Shown: piece after piece, positions 1 through 8,561 of the stretch
How positions within the stretch are numbered: position 1 is the stretch's first letter
How the letters are laid out: each line of letters starts with the position of its first letter
NCBI GenBank assembly: GCA_945870325.1
Contig: CAMBRQ010000005.1
Coordinates: 1-64,000 of the forward strand
Reading direction: 5' to 3'
Origin: an uncultured Dorea sp.
GTDB lineage: Bacteria; Bacillota; Clostridia; Lachnospirales; Lachnospiraceae
DNA: 64,000 nt
The notes under the pieces: generated by a model
Database searches by the model: none
Seen by the model: only the letters and a program-made list of their open reading frames with translations
Told to the model about the DNA's origin: nothing
Program-made: the position numbers and the translations under genes

Positions 1-10
1 CATACTGCCC

Positions 11-87
11 CTCTCTGCCGTACACCTTACAAATTACTCTTCAAGAACTAAATTCCCATTGAGGAATACCCTCAGGTGTGTTATACT
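11..87 (+). repeat. Promoter module, copy A (upstream of prfC)
   Basis: The block opens with CTCTCTGCCGTACAC (11-25), continues with an AAATTCCC word (50-57), and ends in a promoter-like pair TTGAGG (59-64), 17 nt, TATACT (82-87). The same words in the same order and at nearly the same spacing recur at 48995-49084 upstream of the m5C methyltransferase gene. This copy lies about 50 bp before prfC. The similarity extends well above the -35 box, so it is more than a shared core promoter. The 5' limit may lie outside the window. Confidence 0.6.
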
Positions 88-138
88 GATTAACAGCGTG
101 TAAAAACGGCTATAATATGTTTAGGAGTGTTTTTATAT

Positions 139-1740
139 ATGTCACAGATAACGAATGAAGTGAAGGAGCAGATTAAGAAACGCAGAACATTCGCGATTAT
201 TTCCCATCCGGATGCTGGTAAGACAACCTTAACGGAGAAGTTTCTTCTGTATGGAGGTGCTATTAACCAGGCTGGAAGTGTAAAAGGAAAAGCAACTGCG
301 AAACATGCGGTATCTGACTGGATGGAGATTGAGAAGGAGAGAGGTATCTCGGTTACATCTTCTGTATTGCAGTTCAATTATGGCGGATACTGTATTAATA
401 TTCTGGACACACCGGGACATCAGGATTTCTCGGAGGATACTTATCGTACGCTGATGGCGGCAGATTCGGCAGTCATGGTGATTGATGCGTCTAAGGGTGT
501 TGAGGCGCAGACCAGGAAGTTATTCAAAGTATGCACTATGCGTCATATTCCGATCTTTACATTTATTAATAAGATGGATCGGGAGGCGCTGGATACTTTT
601 GAACTTCTGGATGATATTGAGAACGAGTTGGGAATTGCCACCTGTCCGGTGAACTGGCCGATTGGCTCTGGTAAGGAGTTTAAGGGAGTCTACGATCGCG
701 AGACGAAGAAGGTAGAACTGTTCTCAGATACTCACAAGGGTACGACACAGGGCGAAGTGAAGAAGATTCCGCTGGATGATCCTGAGATTGCTAATTGGGT
801 GACGGAGGCGCAGAGAGCGCAGTTAGAGGAAGAGATTGAATTGCAGGATGGAGCCGGGGCTGAGTTTGATCAGGACCTGGTGAGCAAGGGAGAGTTGTCA
901 CCGGTATTTTTTGGATCAGCACTTACTAACTTCGGTGTAGAGACATTTTTGCAGCATTTCTTACAGATGACGACTTCCCCGCTTCCGAGAATGTCGGATA
1001 AGGGTGCTATAGATCCGATGGAGGAGGAAGCATTTTCTGCATTTGTCTTCAAGATTCAGGCGAATATGAATAAGGCGCATCGAGATAGGATCGCTTTTAT
1101 GAGAATCTGTTCCGGTGAGTTTGAAGCGGGGATGGATGTGTACCATATGCAGGGAGGTAAGAAGGTTCGTCTGTCACAGCCGCAGCAGATGATGGCAAGT
1201 GAGAGAAAGATGATTGAGAAGGCTTATGGCGGAGATATTATCGGTGTATTTGATCCGGGTATCTTTTCTATCGGAGATACATTGACAACGGCAAGTGAAC
1301 GTTTCGCATATGAAGGAATCCCGACCTTTGCACCGGAGCATTTTGCGAGAGTGCGGCAGGTAGATACCATGAAGAGAAAGCAGTTCATTAAGGGAATCAA
1401 CCAGATTGCCCAGGAAGGCGCGATTCAGATATTCCAGGAATATAATACAGGTATGGAAGAGATTATCGTAGGCGTGGTAGGTGTGCTGCAGTTCGATGTT
1501 CTTAAGTACAGACTTGAGAATGAATATAATGTAGAGATCAGACTTGATACTCTTCCGTATGAGTACATCCGCTGGATTGAGAATACAGAGATTGATCTGG
1601 ATAAGCTGACGGGAACTTCAGATATGAAGAAGGTAAAGGATCTGAAGGGACGCCCGCTGCTTCTCTTTGTGAATGACTGGAGTATCCGCATGACACAGGA
1701 GAGGAATGAGGGATTAATCCTGGCAGAGTTTGCGCGATAA
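139..1740 (+). CDS. prfC: Peptide chain release factor 3 (RF-3)
   Basis: Translational GTPase that recycles class-I release factors from the ribosome after termination. About 533 aa, normal for RF-3. The GTPase domain is clear at the N-terminus: P-loop SHPDAGKTTLTEKF (about residues 23-36), the G3-region DTPGHQDFSEDTYR, and NKMDRE as the G4 motif. EF-Tu-like domain 2 and the RF3 C-terminal domain follow. I prefer the ATG at 139 to the in-frame GTG at 127, because the Shine-Dalgarno AGGAG (123-127) overlaps that GTG. The gene is monocistronic, with promoter module A upstream and a large palindrome just downstream. The main alternative, EF-G, is excluded by length. Confidence 0.96.
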   Translation: MSQITNEVKEQIKKRRTFAIISHPDAGKTTLTEKFLLYGGAINQAGSVKGKATAKHAVSDWMEIEKERGISVTSSVLQFNYGGYCINILDTPGHQDFSEDTYRTLMAADSAVMVIDASKGVEAQTRKLFKVCTMRHIPIFTFINKMDREALDTFELLDDIENELGIATCPVNWPIGSGKEFKGVYDRETKKVELFSDTHKGTTQGEVKKIPLDDPEIANWVTEAQRAQLEEEIELQDGAGAEFDQDLVSKGELSPVFFGSALTNFGVETFLQHFLQMTTSPLPRMSDKGAIDPMEEEAFSAFVFKIQANMNKAHRDRIAFMRICSGEFEAGMDVYHMQGGKKVRLSQPQQMMASERKMIEKAYGGDIIGVFDPGIFSIGDTLTTASERFAYEGIPTFAPEHFARVRQVDTMKRKQFIKGINQIAQEGAIQIFQEYNTGMEEIIVGVVGVLQFDVLKYRLENEYNVEIRLDTLPYEYIRWIENTEIDLDKLTGTSDMKKVKDLKGRPLLLFVNDWSIRMTQERNEGLILAEFAR

Positions 1741-1764
1741 GCGCAAAAAGGGACACGGCAAATC

Positions 1765-1825
1765 CAATTGGGGACGGGGGTTTTTTCAATTTCCCCCGTC
1801 CCCAATTGAAAAAACCCCCGTCCCC
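1765..1825. repeat. GC-rich double palindrome (three copies of GGGGACGGGGG)
   Basis: The 11-mer GGGGACGGGGG occurs at 1770-1780, and its reverse complement at 1793-1803 and 1815-1825. Two mutually exclusive perfect hairpins follow: a 16-bp stem (1765-1780 with 1793-1808) and a 22-bp stem (1770-1791 with 1804-1825), each with a 12-nt loop. Imperfect outer complementarity (GGACA..GCAAA near 1751-1762 against TTTGCAAATGTCC at 1828-1840) suggests an element of about 90 bp. It sits between prfC and the asp23 operon and may act as a transcription barrier. It resembles the mobile REP-like palindromes found between Clostridia genes; that assignment is inference. Confidence 0.75.
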
Positions 1826-1828
1826 ACT

Positions 1829-1856
1829 TTGCAAATGTCCATTAATTTGTTATAAT
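1829..1856 (+). promoter_or_regulatory. Putative promoter of the asp23-recN operon
   Basis: TTGCAA (1829-1834), a 16-nt spacer and TATAAT (1851-1856) lie 38 bp before the asp23 start, directly at the edge of the palindromic element. This is the only good promoter I see before a run of ten tightly packed genes. Confidence 0.55.
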
Positions 1857-1893
1857 TACAAGAAGTGTAAGATGAGACAGGAGGATTCTAGAT

Positions 1894-2277
1894 ATGAGTA
1901 AAGAAGAGAGAAATACGTATACAATAAACACAGATGAGAACCTTGGAGAGGTTAAGATTGCCGATGAAGTAGTAGCAATCATTGCAGGACTTGCAGCGAT
2001 GGAAGTGGATGGAGTATCATCTATGACTGGGAATGCAACCAGAGAATTAGTTGGCAAGTTAGGCATGAAGTCTCTTTCTAAGGGTGTTAAGGTAGATGTA
2101 CTTGATGGTATCGTAACGGTTTCACTGGTACTGAACCTGAAGTATGGATACAGCATCAAAGATACGACTGCAAAAGTACAGGAGAAGGTGAAGGCAGCGA
2201 TTGAGAATATGACAGGTCTTGAGGTTGCTGACGTGAATATCCGTGTTGCAGGAGTAGATGTGCCGGAGGAAGCATAA
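1894..2277 (+). CDS. Asp23/Gls24 family envelope stress protein
   Basis: 127 aa, typical Asp23/Gls24 size. It shows the family pattern of an N-terminal 'GEVKIADEVVAIIAGLAAMEV' type stretch (residues about 13-33) followed by a GV-V-V-DG-V-V--L---YG core and a C-terminal 'VADVNIRVAGV' strand. Members are small soluble proteins linked to the membrane or envelope stress. In Bacillus the equivalent (YqhY) also lies just upstream of nusB and has been tied to acetyl-CoA carboxylase control. The start is supported by AGGAGG about 9 nt upstream. First gene of the operon. Confidence 0.9.
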   Translation: MSKEERNTYTINTDENLGEVKIADEVVAIIAGLAAMEVDGVSSMTGNATRELVGKLGMKSLSKGVKVDVLDGIVTVSLVLNLKYGYSIKDTTAKVQEKVKAAIENMTGLEVADVNIRVAGVDVPEEA

Positions 2278-2676
2278 GTGAAGAGATCAGAATTAAGAGA
2301 ACATATCTTTAAAGTGATTTTTGGAATCGAGTTCAACAGTGAAGAAGAGATGGCTGAGCAGTTGGAACTTTATTTCGAGCAGATTGAGGATGCGAAAGAG
2401 AAAGATCTGGAATATATCCGGACAAAAGCGCAGAAAGTAGCCGGTAAGGCTCAGGAGATCGATGCCTTGATCAATGCACGTACGACCGGATGGAAGACCA
2501 ATCGTATGAATAAGGTGGATCTTACGATCTTAAGGCTGGCAGTATATGAGATGAAGTGGGACGAGGATGTACCGACAGGCGTGGCAATTGATGAGGCAGT
2601 GGAACTTGCGAAGAAGTACAGCAGTGATGAGGGACCGGCTTTTGTGAATGCAGTACTCGCAAAACTTGCAGACTAA
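2278..2676 (+). CDS. nusB: Transcription antitermination factor NusB
   Basis: 132 aa. NusB binds boxA RNA together with S10 during rRNA antitermination. The N-terminal MKRSELREHIFKVIFGIEF and the C-terminal 'LRLAVYEM.....PTGVAIDEAVELAKKYS' with a final 'FVNAVLAKLA' are characteristic. The GTG start begins at the base after the asp23 stop codon, with GGAGG inside the end of asp23, so the two genes are probably translationally coupled. In Bacillus folD often follows nusB; here folD is absent and xseA follows at 13 nt. Confidence 0.95.
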   Translation: MKRSELREHIFKVIFGIEFNSEEEMAEQLELYFEQIEDAKEKDLEYIRTKAQKVAGKAQEIDALINARTTGWKTNRMNKVDLTILRLAVYEMKWDEDVPTGVAIDEAVELAKKYSSDEGPAFVNAVLAKLAD

Positions 2677-2689
2677 CCAGGGGTAGGCT

Positions 2690-3901
2690 ATGACTCGGAA
2701 TGTATATACAGTAAAACAGGTAAATGCATACATTAAGAATATGTTTACCCAGGACTATATGCTGAACCGTATCTATGTAAAAGGTGAGGTCTCTAACTGC
2801 AAGTATCACACATCAGGACATATATATTTTTCATTAAAGGATGAGTCTGGAACGATTGCCTGCGTTATGTTCGCCGGGCAGCGAGGCGGACTCTCTTTTC
2901 GTATGAGTGAAGGTCAGCAGGTTGTGGTACTGGGAGCGGTGAATGTATATGAAAGAAGCGGATCTTACCAACTCTATGCAAAGGAGATTCGGCTGGATGG
3001 CGATGGGCTTCTCTATGAGAGATTCCAGATGCTGAAACGAGAACTGGAAGAGATGGGGATGTTTGCTCCAGAATATAAGAAGCCGATTCCTGCGTATGCC
3101 AGACGGATTGGCGTAGTGACAGCACCGACAGGGGCGGCAGTTAGGGATATCATGAATATTACTGCCCGCAGGAATCCCTATATCCAGTTGATTCTTTATC
3201 CTGCCCAGGTGCAGGGCGAGGGTGCGAAGGAAAGTATCGTCCGGGGAATCCAGATGTTAGAGCGTACGGGAGTTGACGTGATGATCGTAGGACGCGGAGG
3301 AGGCTCTATCGAAGATTTGTGGGCATTCAACGAAGAAGAAGTGGCAAGGGCAATCTTTGATTGCAGCGTTCCTGTGATTTCTGCGGTTGGTCATGAGACG
3401 GATACGACGATTGCAGATTATGTGGCAGATCTGCGGGCACCGACACCTTCTGCGGCTGCGGAACTGGCGGTCAGCGATTATAGACAGATACAGACATATA
3501 TGCAGGATCAGCAGAGGAAGATGAACCGACTGCTGCAGCAGAAGATACAGATGGAACGCATGCGTTTAAGGGAGTATCAGACCCGGCTTAAGTACCTGCA
3601 TCCCCGGAACAAATTACAGGATCAGCAGCAGAGACTGGTAGAACTGGAAGATAAGATGCGGATGTTAATGGATGGAAAAGTCCGGGATGCGAGACATAAA
3701 CTGGCAATCTATATGGAGATGATGAAAGGTCTGTCGCCGATACAGAAACTGAATCAGGGATATTCTTATGTAGAGAACAAAGAAGGCAATGCGGTAAAAA
3801 GCATTCGGCAGGTTAGGCAGCATGACAGACTGTTAATTCATGTTACAGACGGTATTCTATATACGACTGTAGAAGGGATAAAGGAGGAGCATCATGGCTG
3901 A
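2690..3901 (+). CDS. xseA: Exodeoxyribonuclease VII large subunit
   Basis: 403 aa. Catalytic subunit of exonuclease VII, which degrades single-stranded DNA to oligonucleotides. An N-terminal OB-fold (residues 5-100) is followed by the catalytic region with GRGGGSIEDLWAFNEE (about 202-217) and GHETDTTIADYVADLRAPTP (about 231-250). A long coiled-coil arm (about 265-345) then precedes the C-terminal segment. It overlaps xseB by 8 nt, which fits the stoichiometric complex. Confidence 0.96.
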   Translation: MTRNVYTVKQVNAYIKNMFTQDYMLNRIYVKGEVSNCKYHTSGHIYFSLKDESGTIACVMFAGQRGGLSFRMSEGQQVVVLGAVNVYERSGSYQLYAKEIRLDGDGLLYERFQMLKRELEEMGMFAPEYKKPIPAYARRIGVVTAPTGAAVRDIMNITARRNPYIQLILYPAQVQGEGAKESIVRGIQMLERTGVDVMIVGRGGGSIEDLWAFNEEEVARAIFDCSVPVISAVGHETDTTIADYVADLRAPTPSAAAELAVSDYRQIQTYMQDQQRKMNRLLQQKIQMERMRLREYQTRLKYLHPRNKLQDQQQRLVELEDKMRMLMDGKVRDARHKLAIYMEMMKGLSPIQKLNQGYSYVENKEGNAVKSIRQVRQHDRLLIHVTDGILYTTVEGIKEEHHG

Positions 3902-4121
3902 TAAGATCAGGTCACAGGAAGAAGAGCAGAGTCTGGAGGATCTCTTTGGACAATTGGAGGATATCATTCGTAAGATGGAGAGTGACGGGATATCACTGGA
4001 AGACTCTTTTGGATTGTATCATAGAGGTATGGATGCATTAAAACAGTGCAATGATAAGATTGATAAAGTTGAAAAGAAGATGCTGATATTAGATGAAGAG
4101 GGAGAGACTCATGAATTCTAA
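3894..4121 (+). CDS. xseB: Exodeoxyribonuclease VII small subunit
   Basis: 75 aa, the usual size. The core 'LEDLFGQLEDIIRKMESDGISLEDSF'-type helix pair (residues about 14-40) is the XseB signature, in which a 'LE..V..LE.G..SLEESL' pattern is expected. It binds the XseA coiled-coil arm. The start overlaps the end of xseA by 8 nt behind AGGAGG, and the end overlaps the polyprenyl synthase start by 11 nt. Confidence 0.94.
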   Translation: MADKIRSQEEEQSLEDLFGQLEDIIRKMESDGISLEDSFGLYHRGMDALKQCNDKIDKVEKKMLILDEEGETHEF

Positions 4122-5013
4122 AAATGATTTTCAGATACAGATGAAGCAGAAGGTGCAGGAAATAGAGGAGATTCTTCAGGAATATCTTCCGAAGCAGAGG
4201 GGATATCAGAGCGTGATTATGGAGGCGATGGCATATAGCCTTCTTGCTGGCGGTAAACGCCTGCGTCCAATGCTGATGAATGAAACCTTCCGGCTTTTTA
4301 GCGGCACTTCCAAGGCGCTTCATCCGTTCATGGCAGCGATTGAGATGATACACACTTATTCGCTGGTACATGATGACCTTCCGGCAATGGACAATGATGA
4401 GTACAGGCGGGGAAGGAAGACAACTCATGTAGTCTATGGAGAAGATATGGGAATCCTTGCGGGGGATGCCTTGCTTAACTATGCATTCGAGACGGCTTTC
4501 AAGGCATTCGTGACAGATCCGGAGGATAGTCTGCTGATTGGAAGGGCACTTAGGGTCTTGGGGAAAAAGGCTGGAATCTACGGAATGATCGGCGGGCAGG
4601 TGATTGATGTCAAGGAGACAGGGCATCAGATATCGAAAGAGATCCTGGATACGATCTATGAATTGAAGACTGCGGCGCTGATCGAGTCTTCTATGATGAT
4701 TGGTGCAATTCTCGGAGGGGCTTCCGAAGAAGAGGTAAGAAAAGTAGAAAAGATTGCAAGTTATGTTGGTATTGCATTCCAGATTCAGGATGATATTCTG
4801 GATGTGACGAGTACTGAAGAAGTGCTTGGCAAACCGATTCATAGTGATGAAAAGAATGAGAAAACTACATATGTGACACTGATGGGAGTTGAGGAGGCAG
4901 GAAAGGTAGTAGAGAAGCTATCTAACGAAGCTATTAGCCTTCTGCATCAGTTATCAGGAGAGAATGAGTTCCTGGAGCAGTTGTTGATCCAGTTGATTCA
5001 CAGGGACAGATAG
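4111..5013 (+). CDS. ispA: Polyprenyl (farnesyl/geranyl) diphosphate synthase
   Basis: About 300 aa, fitting short-chain trans-isoprenyl diphosphate synthases. It condenses IPP with allylic diphosphates. The first Asp-rich motif is HDDLPAMDNDEYRRGRKT (about residues 88-105), and the second is FQIQDDILDVTSTEE with KPIHSDEKNEKTTYV after it. The ATG at 4111 is preferred over the one at 4093: GAGGGAGAG sits at the right distance and the earlier ATG lies deep inside xseB. Pairing with dxs directly downstream links the two steps of MEP-derived isoprenoid supply. Confidence 0.92.
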   Translation: MNSKNDFQIQMKQKVQEIEEILQEYLPKQRGYQSVIMEAMAYSLLAGGKRLRPMLMNETFRLFSGTSKALHPFMAAIEMIHTYSLVHDDLPAMDNDEYRRGRKTTHVVYGEDMGILAGDALLNYAFETAFKAFVTDPEDSLLIGRALRVLGKKAGIYGMIGGQVIDVKETGHQISKEILDTIYELKTAALIESSMMIGAILGGASEEEVRKVEKIASYVGIAFQIQDDILDVTSTEEVLGKPIHSDEKNEKTTYVTLMGVEEAGKVVEKLSNEAISLLHQLSGENEFLEQLLIQLIHRDR

Positions 5014-5027
5014 AGAGGGGCCTGATT

Positions 5028-6890
5028 ATGTTAGAGCGCATACAGAAGGAAAATGATATTAAAGAACTGAATCCGGAAGAACTGGATGAACTGGCGGAAG
5101 AGATCCGGGAATTCCTGATAGAGAAGATCAGCAAGACAGGGGGACATCTTGCTTCGAATCTTGGGGTAGTAGAACTTACGATGGCTATGCATTTGGTATT
5201 TGATCTTCCGAAGGATAAGATTATCTGGGATGTGGGGCATCAGGCTTATACCCATAAACTTTTGACAGGCAGAAAAGCAGGATTCGATGAATTACGCAAA
5301 TACGGTGGGATGAGCGGTTTCCCAAAGAGAAAGGAAAGCGCCTGTGATGCATTTGACACCGGGCATAGTTCTACTTCCATATCGGCAGGACTTGGTTATG
5401 TGCAGGCAAGAGATATCAAAGGAGAGGACTATAGTGTCATCTCTGTGATTGGAGACGGCTCTTTAACCGGTGGAATGGCATATGAAGCATTGAATAACGC
5501 TTCAACGCTTAAGACGAATTTTATTATTGTACTGAATGATAATAATATGTCCATCTCAGAGAATGTGGGTGGAATGTCAAAATATCTGGCAGGACTTCGC
5601 ACGGCAGATATCTATACCGGGCTAAAGAAGGGCGTGACGAATGCACTTCAGAAGGTTCCGGTAGTGGGTGAAACGATGATCGAGCAGCTGCATCGTACGA
5701 AGAGCAGTATCAAGCAGTTGGTTGTACCGGGAATGTTCTTTGAAGATATGGGGATTACATATCTTGGACCAATCCCTGGTCATAATCTTCCGCTTTTGTG
5801 CAGGGCTTTCCAGGAGGCAAAGAGGATGGACGGACCTGTCCTTTTGCATGTCATAACCAAGAAGGGAAAAGGTTATGAACCGGCAGAGCAGCATCCGGAC
5901 AAGTTCCACGGAATCGGACCATTTCAGATTGAGACAGGAGAGCCGGAGACAGCAAAGAAGAAAGACACCTATACAGATGTATTTGGTAAAGTATTATGTG
6001 ATGAAGCGAAGAATCACCCGGAGGTTGTTGCAATCACAGCGGCAATGGCAGACGGGACGGGGCTTAAGCGTTTCCGCCAGATGTACCCGAAGAGATTCTT
6101 TGATGTGGGAATTGCAGAGGCACACGGCGTAACCTTTGCGGCAGGTCTGGCGGCAGGCGGTGTCCGCCCGGTATTCGCAGTGTATTCGTCATTTTTACAG
6201 CGTGCATATGACCAGATGATTCATGATGTGGCACTTCAGAAACTTCCGGTTGTTCTGGCGGTAGACCGCGCAGGGCTGGTGGGCAATGACGGTGAGACAC
6301 ATCAGGGAATCTTCGATCTGTCTTACTTAAGCAGTATTCCTAATATGGTGGTAATGTCCCCGAAGCATAAATGGGAATTGGCAGATATGTTGCGGTTTGC
6401 ATTATCTTATGATGGACCGATTGCGCTTCGGTATCCAAGAGGAACGGCTTATGACGAATATGAGGAATTCCGTGAACCGGTCTTGCTTGGCAAGAGTGAG
6501 ATGATCTATGAGGAGTCCGAGATTGCAATCCTGTGTGTCGGACACATGTTTGAAGATGCAGTCAAGGTGCGCGAACAGTTAAAAGAGCGGGGATATCCGT
6601 GTACACTTGTGAATGCCAGATTCGTTAAGCCGATGGATGAGGATATGGTGGAGGAATTGAGCAAGAAGCATAGACTTCTTGTAACGATAGAAGAGAATGT
6701 GCAGACAGGCGGATATGGAGAGCATATTCTGGAATATGTCTGTCGAAAGGACTTAGGCGTTAAGGTGCTTACCCTGGCGCTTCCGGATGACTACGTAGAA
6801 CATGGCAATATTAGTGTGTTAAGAAAAGAGACAGGAATCGATGTAGAGACCATGACCCAGAAAATTCAGAATATATATGACAGATTGTAG
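5028..6890 (+). CDS. dxs: 1-Deoxy-D-xylulose-5-phosphate synthase
   Basis: 620 aa, family length. Thiamine-diphosphate enzyme joining pyruvate and glyceraldehyde 3-phosphate, the first step of the MEP pathway. ThDP/Mg motif GDGSLTGGMAYEALNN lies at about residues 142-157 with the metal-binding NDNNMSIS after it. The catalytic Glu region is DVGIAEAHGVTFAAGLA (about 358-374). DxHQAYTHKLLTGR near residue 68 and the DGETHQGIFDLSYL segment are also typical. The gene begins 14 nt after the prenyl synthase. Confidence 0.97.
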   Translation: MLERIQKENDIKELNPEELDELAEEIREFLIEKISKTGGHLASNLGVVELTMAMHLVFDLPKDKIIWDVGHQAYTHKLLTGRKAGFDELRKYGGMSGFPKRKESACDAFDTGHSSTSISAGLGYVQARDIKGEDYSVISVIGDGSLTGGMAYEALNNASTLKTNFIIVLNDNNMSISENVGGMSKYLAGLRTADIYTGLKKGVTNALQKVPVVGETMIEQLHRTKSSIKQLVVPGMFFEDMGITYLGPIPGHNLPLLCRAFQEAKRMDGPVLLHVITKKGKGYEPAEQHPDKFHGIGPFQIETGEPETAKKKDTYTDVFGKVLCDEAKNHPEVVAITAAMADGTGLKRFRQMYPKRFFDVGIAEAHGVTFAAGLAAGGVRPVFAVYSSFLQRAYDQMIHDVALQKLPVVLAVDRAGLVGNDGETHQGIFDLSYLSSIPNMVVMSPKHKWELADMLRFALSYDGPIALRYPRGTAYDEYEEFREPVLLGKSEMIYEESEIAILCVGHMFEDAVKVREQLKERGYPCTLVNARFVKPMDEDMVEELSKKHRLLVTIEENVQTGGYGEHILEYVCRKDLGVKVLTLALPDDYVEHGNISVLRKETGIDVETMTQKIQNIYDRL

Positions 6891-6898
6891 GAGTGGCT

Positions 6899-7708
6899 AT
6901 GAAGGAACGTTTAGATGTATTGCTGGTGAAGCAGGGTCTTGCTTCATCACGGGAGAAAGCAAAGGCGATTATTATGTCAGGTAATGTCTTTGTGGATGGA
7001 CAGAGAGAAGATAAGGCGGGAACCACATTTGCAGAAGATGTGCAGATTGAAGTTAGGGGACATACCCTTCCTTATGTAAGCAGGGGCGGCTTAAAATTGG
7101 AAAAAGCGATACACAATTTTGATGTGACAGTGGAAGGAAAAGTCTGTACAGATGTAGGTTCATCTACCGGCGGATTTACGGACTGTATGCTTCAGAACGG
7201 TGCGGTCAAGGTCTATGCGATCGATGTTGGAAGAGGGCAGCTGGACTGGAAATTACGTCAGGATGAGCGTGTCGTGTGTATGGAAAAGACGAATATCCGA
7301 TATGTTACTCCGGAAGATTTGGGAGAGCCAATTGATTTTTCGTCTATTGACGTTTCTTTCATATCTCTTACAAAGGTCCTACTGCCAATACGAAAGTACC
7401 TGAAGGACCAGGGACAGATTGTTGCCCTGATTAAGCCGCAGTTTGAGGCGGGGAGAGAGAAGGTTGGAAAGAAAGGGGTTGTGCGGGAGAAGAGTACGCA
7501 CGTTGAAGTAATTACTTCTGTGATTGAATATGCTCTTTCCATCGGATTCGCTGTGCTGAATCTGGAATTTTCTCCTATTAAGGGACCGGAAGGCAATATC
7601 GAGTATCTGGTACATTTGGAAAAATGTGAAGAACATGATAGAATAGCAGAGCAGATAGACATACAGAAGACGGTGGATCAGGCATTTGATACCCTGTCTA
7701 AGAACTAG
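6899..7708 (+). CDS. tlyA: TlyA family rRNA (cytidine-2'-O)-methyltransferase
   Basis: About 269 aa. An N-terminal S4 RNA-binding domain (ERLDVLLVKQGLASSREKAK onward, residues 3-60) is joined to an FtsJ-like Rossmann methyltransferase with SAM motif DVGSSTGGFTDCML (about 85-98) and AIDVGRGQLDW. TlyA proteins methylate 23S, and in some species 16S, rRNA; the name 'hemolysin A' is historical. The ATG at 6899 has AGGAG 5 nt upstream; the GTG two codons earlier lies inside that site. Starts 9 nt after dxs. Confidence 0.93.
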   Translation: MKERLDVLLVKQGLASSREKAKAIIMSGNVFVDGQREDKAGTTFAEDVQIEVRGHTLPYVSRGGLKLEKAIHNFDVTVEGKVCTDVGSSTGGFTDCMLQNGAVKVYAIDVGRGQLDWKLRQDERVVCMEKTNIRYVTPEDLGEPIDFSSIDVSFISLTKVLLPIRKYLKDQGQIVALIKPQFEAGREKVGKKGVVREKSTHVEVITSVIEYALSIGFAVLNLEFSPIKGPEGNIEYLVHLEKCEEHDRIAEQIDIQKTVDQAFDTLSKN

Positions 7709-7723
7709 AAGGACGCATAAGAT

Positions 7724-8557
7724 ATGGACAGATTTTTAATTGTTACGAATGATGGGAAAGATATTAATCGCAGCGTTACCAATAAAGTAAGAGCATTGCT
7801 CGAAAGCGCCGGAAAGACATGCATTCTATGTGAGAAGGATGAACATAAGAGGATTGTTGAGAATTCCCTGCCGGAAGAAGTTGATTGTGCGATCGTGATT
7901 GGCGGAGATGGCAGTTTGATTGAGGTGTCAAGGCTTCTGTGGAAGAGAAAAGTTCCCATACTTGGCATTAATATGGGAACACTGGGATATCTTACAGAAG
8001 TAGAAGTCAATCATATCGACGAGGCAATCGCTCAGATGCTTCGCGGAGATTATGAATTTGAAGAACGGATGATGCTTCAGGGAATTTTTGAAGATGGCAA
8101 CCTGGCAGTTTCTCTGAATGATATTGTGGTATCCAGAAAAGGAGCACTGCGGGTCATTCATTTTCAGTTGTATGTGAATGGAGAACTTCTCAATTCTTAC
8201 GAGGCAGATGGAGTGATTATCTCTACGCCTACAGGTTCTACGGCATATAACCTGTCAGCCGGAGGGCCGATTGTAGAGCCGACTGCTTCGCTGATCGTCA
8301 TTACGCCAATCTGTTCTCATGCATTGAATACCAGCAGCATTGTTCTGTCATCCGATGACGAGATTGTCATTGAGATTGGTATGGGACGTAATGGCTCTGA
8401 GGAAGAAGTCTATGTTACTTTTGACGGGGCGGATACCGTGGCATTAAAGACGGGCGACAAAGTGATGGTGCAAAAATCAGATGCATCTACAACGATTATG
8501 AAGTTAAGTAAAGTCAGCTTTTTAGAAACATTGCGCAGAAAGATGAAAGGAAATTAG
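7724..8557 (+). CDS. nadK: NAD kinase
   Basis: 277 aa. Phosphorylates NAD to NADP. The GGDGS motif (VIGGDGSLIEVSRLL, about residue 64 on), the NMGTLGYLTEV segment, and the diagnostic SPTGSTAYNLSAGGPI-type motif (here STPTGSTAYNLSAGGP, about 168-183) are all present. Spacing to argR is only 4 nt. The order tlyA-nadK-argR-recN is common in Clostridia. Confidence 0.96.
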   Translation: MDRFLIVTNDGKDINRSVTNKVRALLESAGKTCILCEKDEHKRIVENSLPEEVDCAIVIGGDGSLIEVSRLLWKRKVPILGINMGTLGYLTEVEVNHIDEAIAQMLRGDYEFEERMMLQGIFEDGNLAVSLNDIVVSRKGALRVIHFQLYVNGELLNSYEADGVIISTPTGSTAYNLSAGGPIVEPTASLIVITPICSHALNTSSIVLSSDDEIVIEIGMGRNGSEEEVYVTFDGADTVALKTGDKVMVQKSDASTTIMKLSKVSFLETLRRKMKGN

Positions 8558-8561
8558 CATC

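Noticed and set aside
3964..4842. 292-codon minus-strand ORF opposite xseB and the prenyl synthase
   Set aside because: His/Ile/Leu-rich nonsense composition, no ribosome site, and both plus-strand genes are certain.
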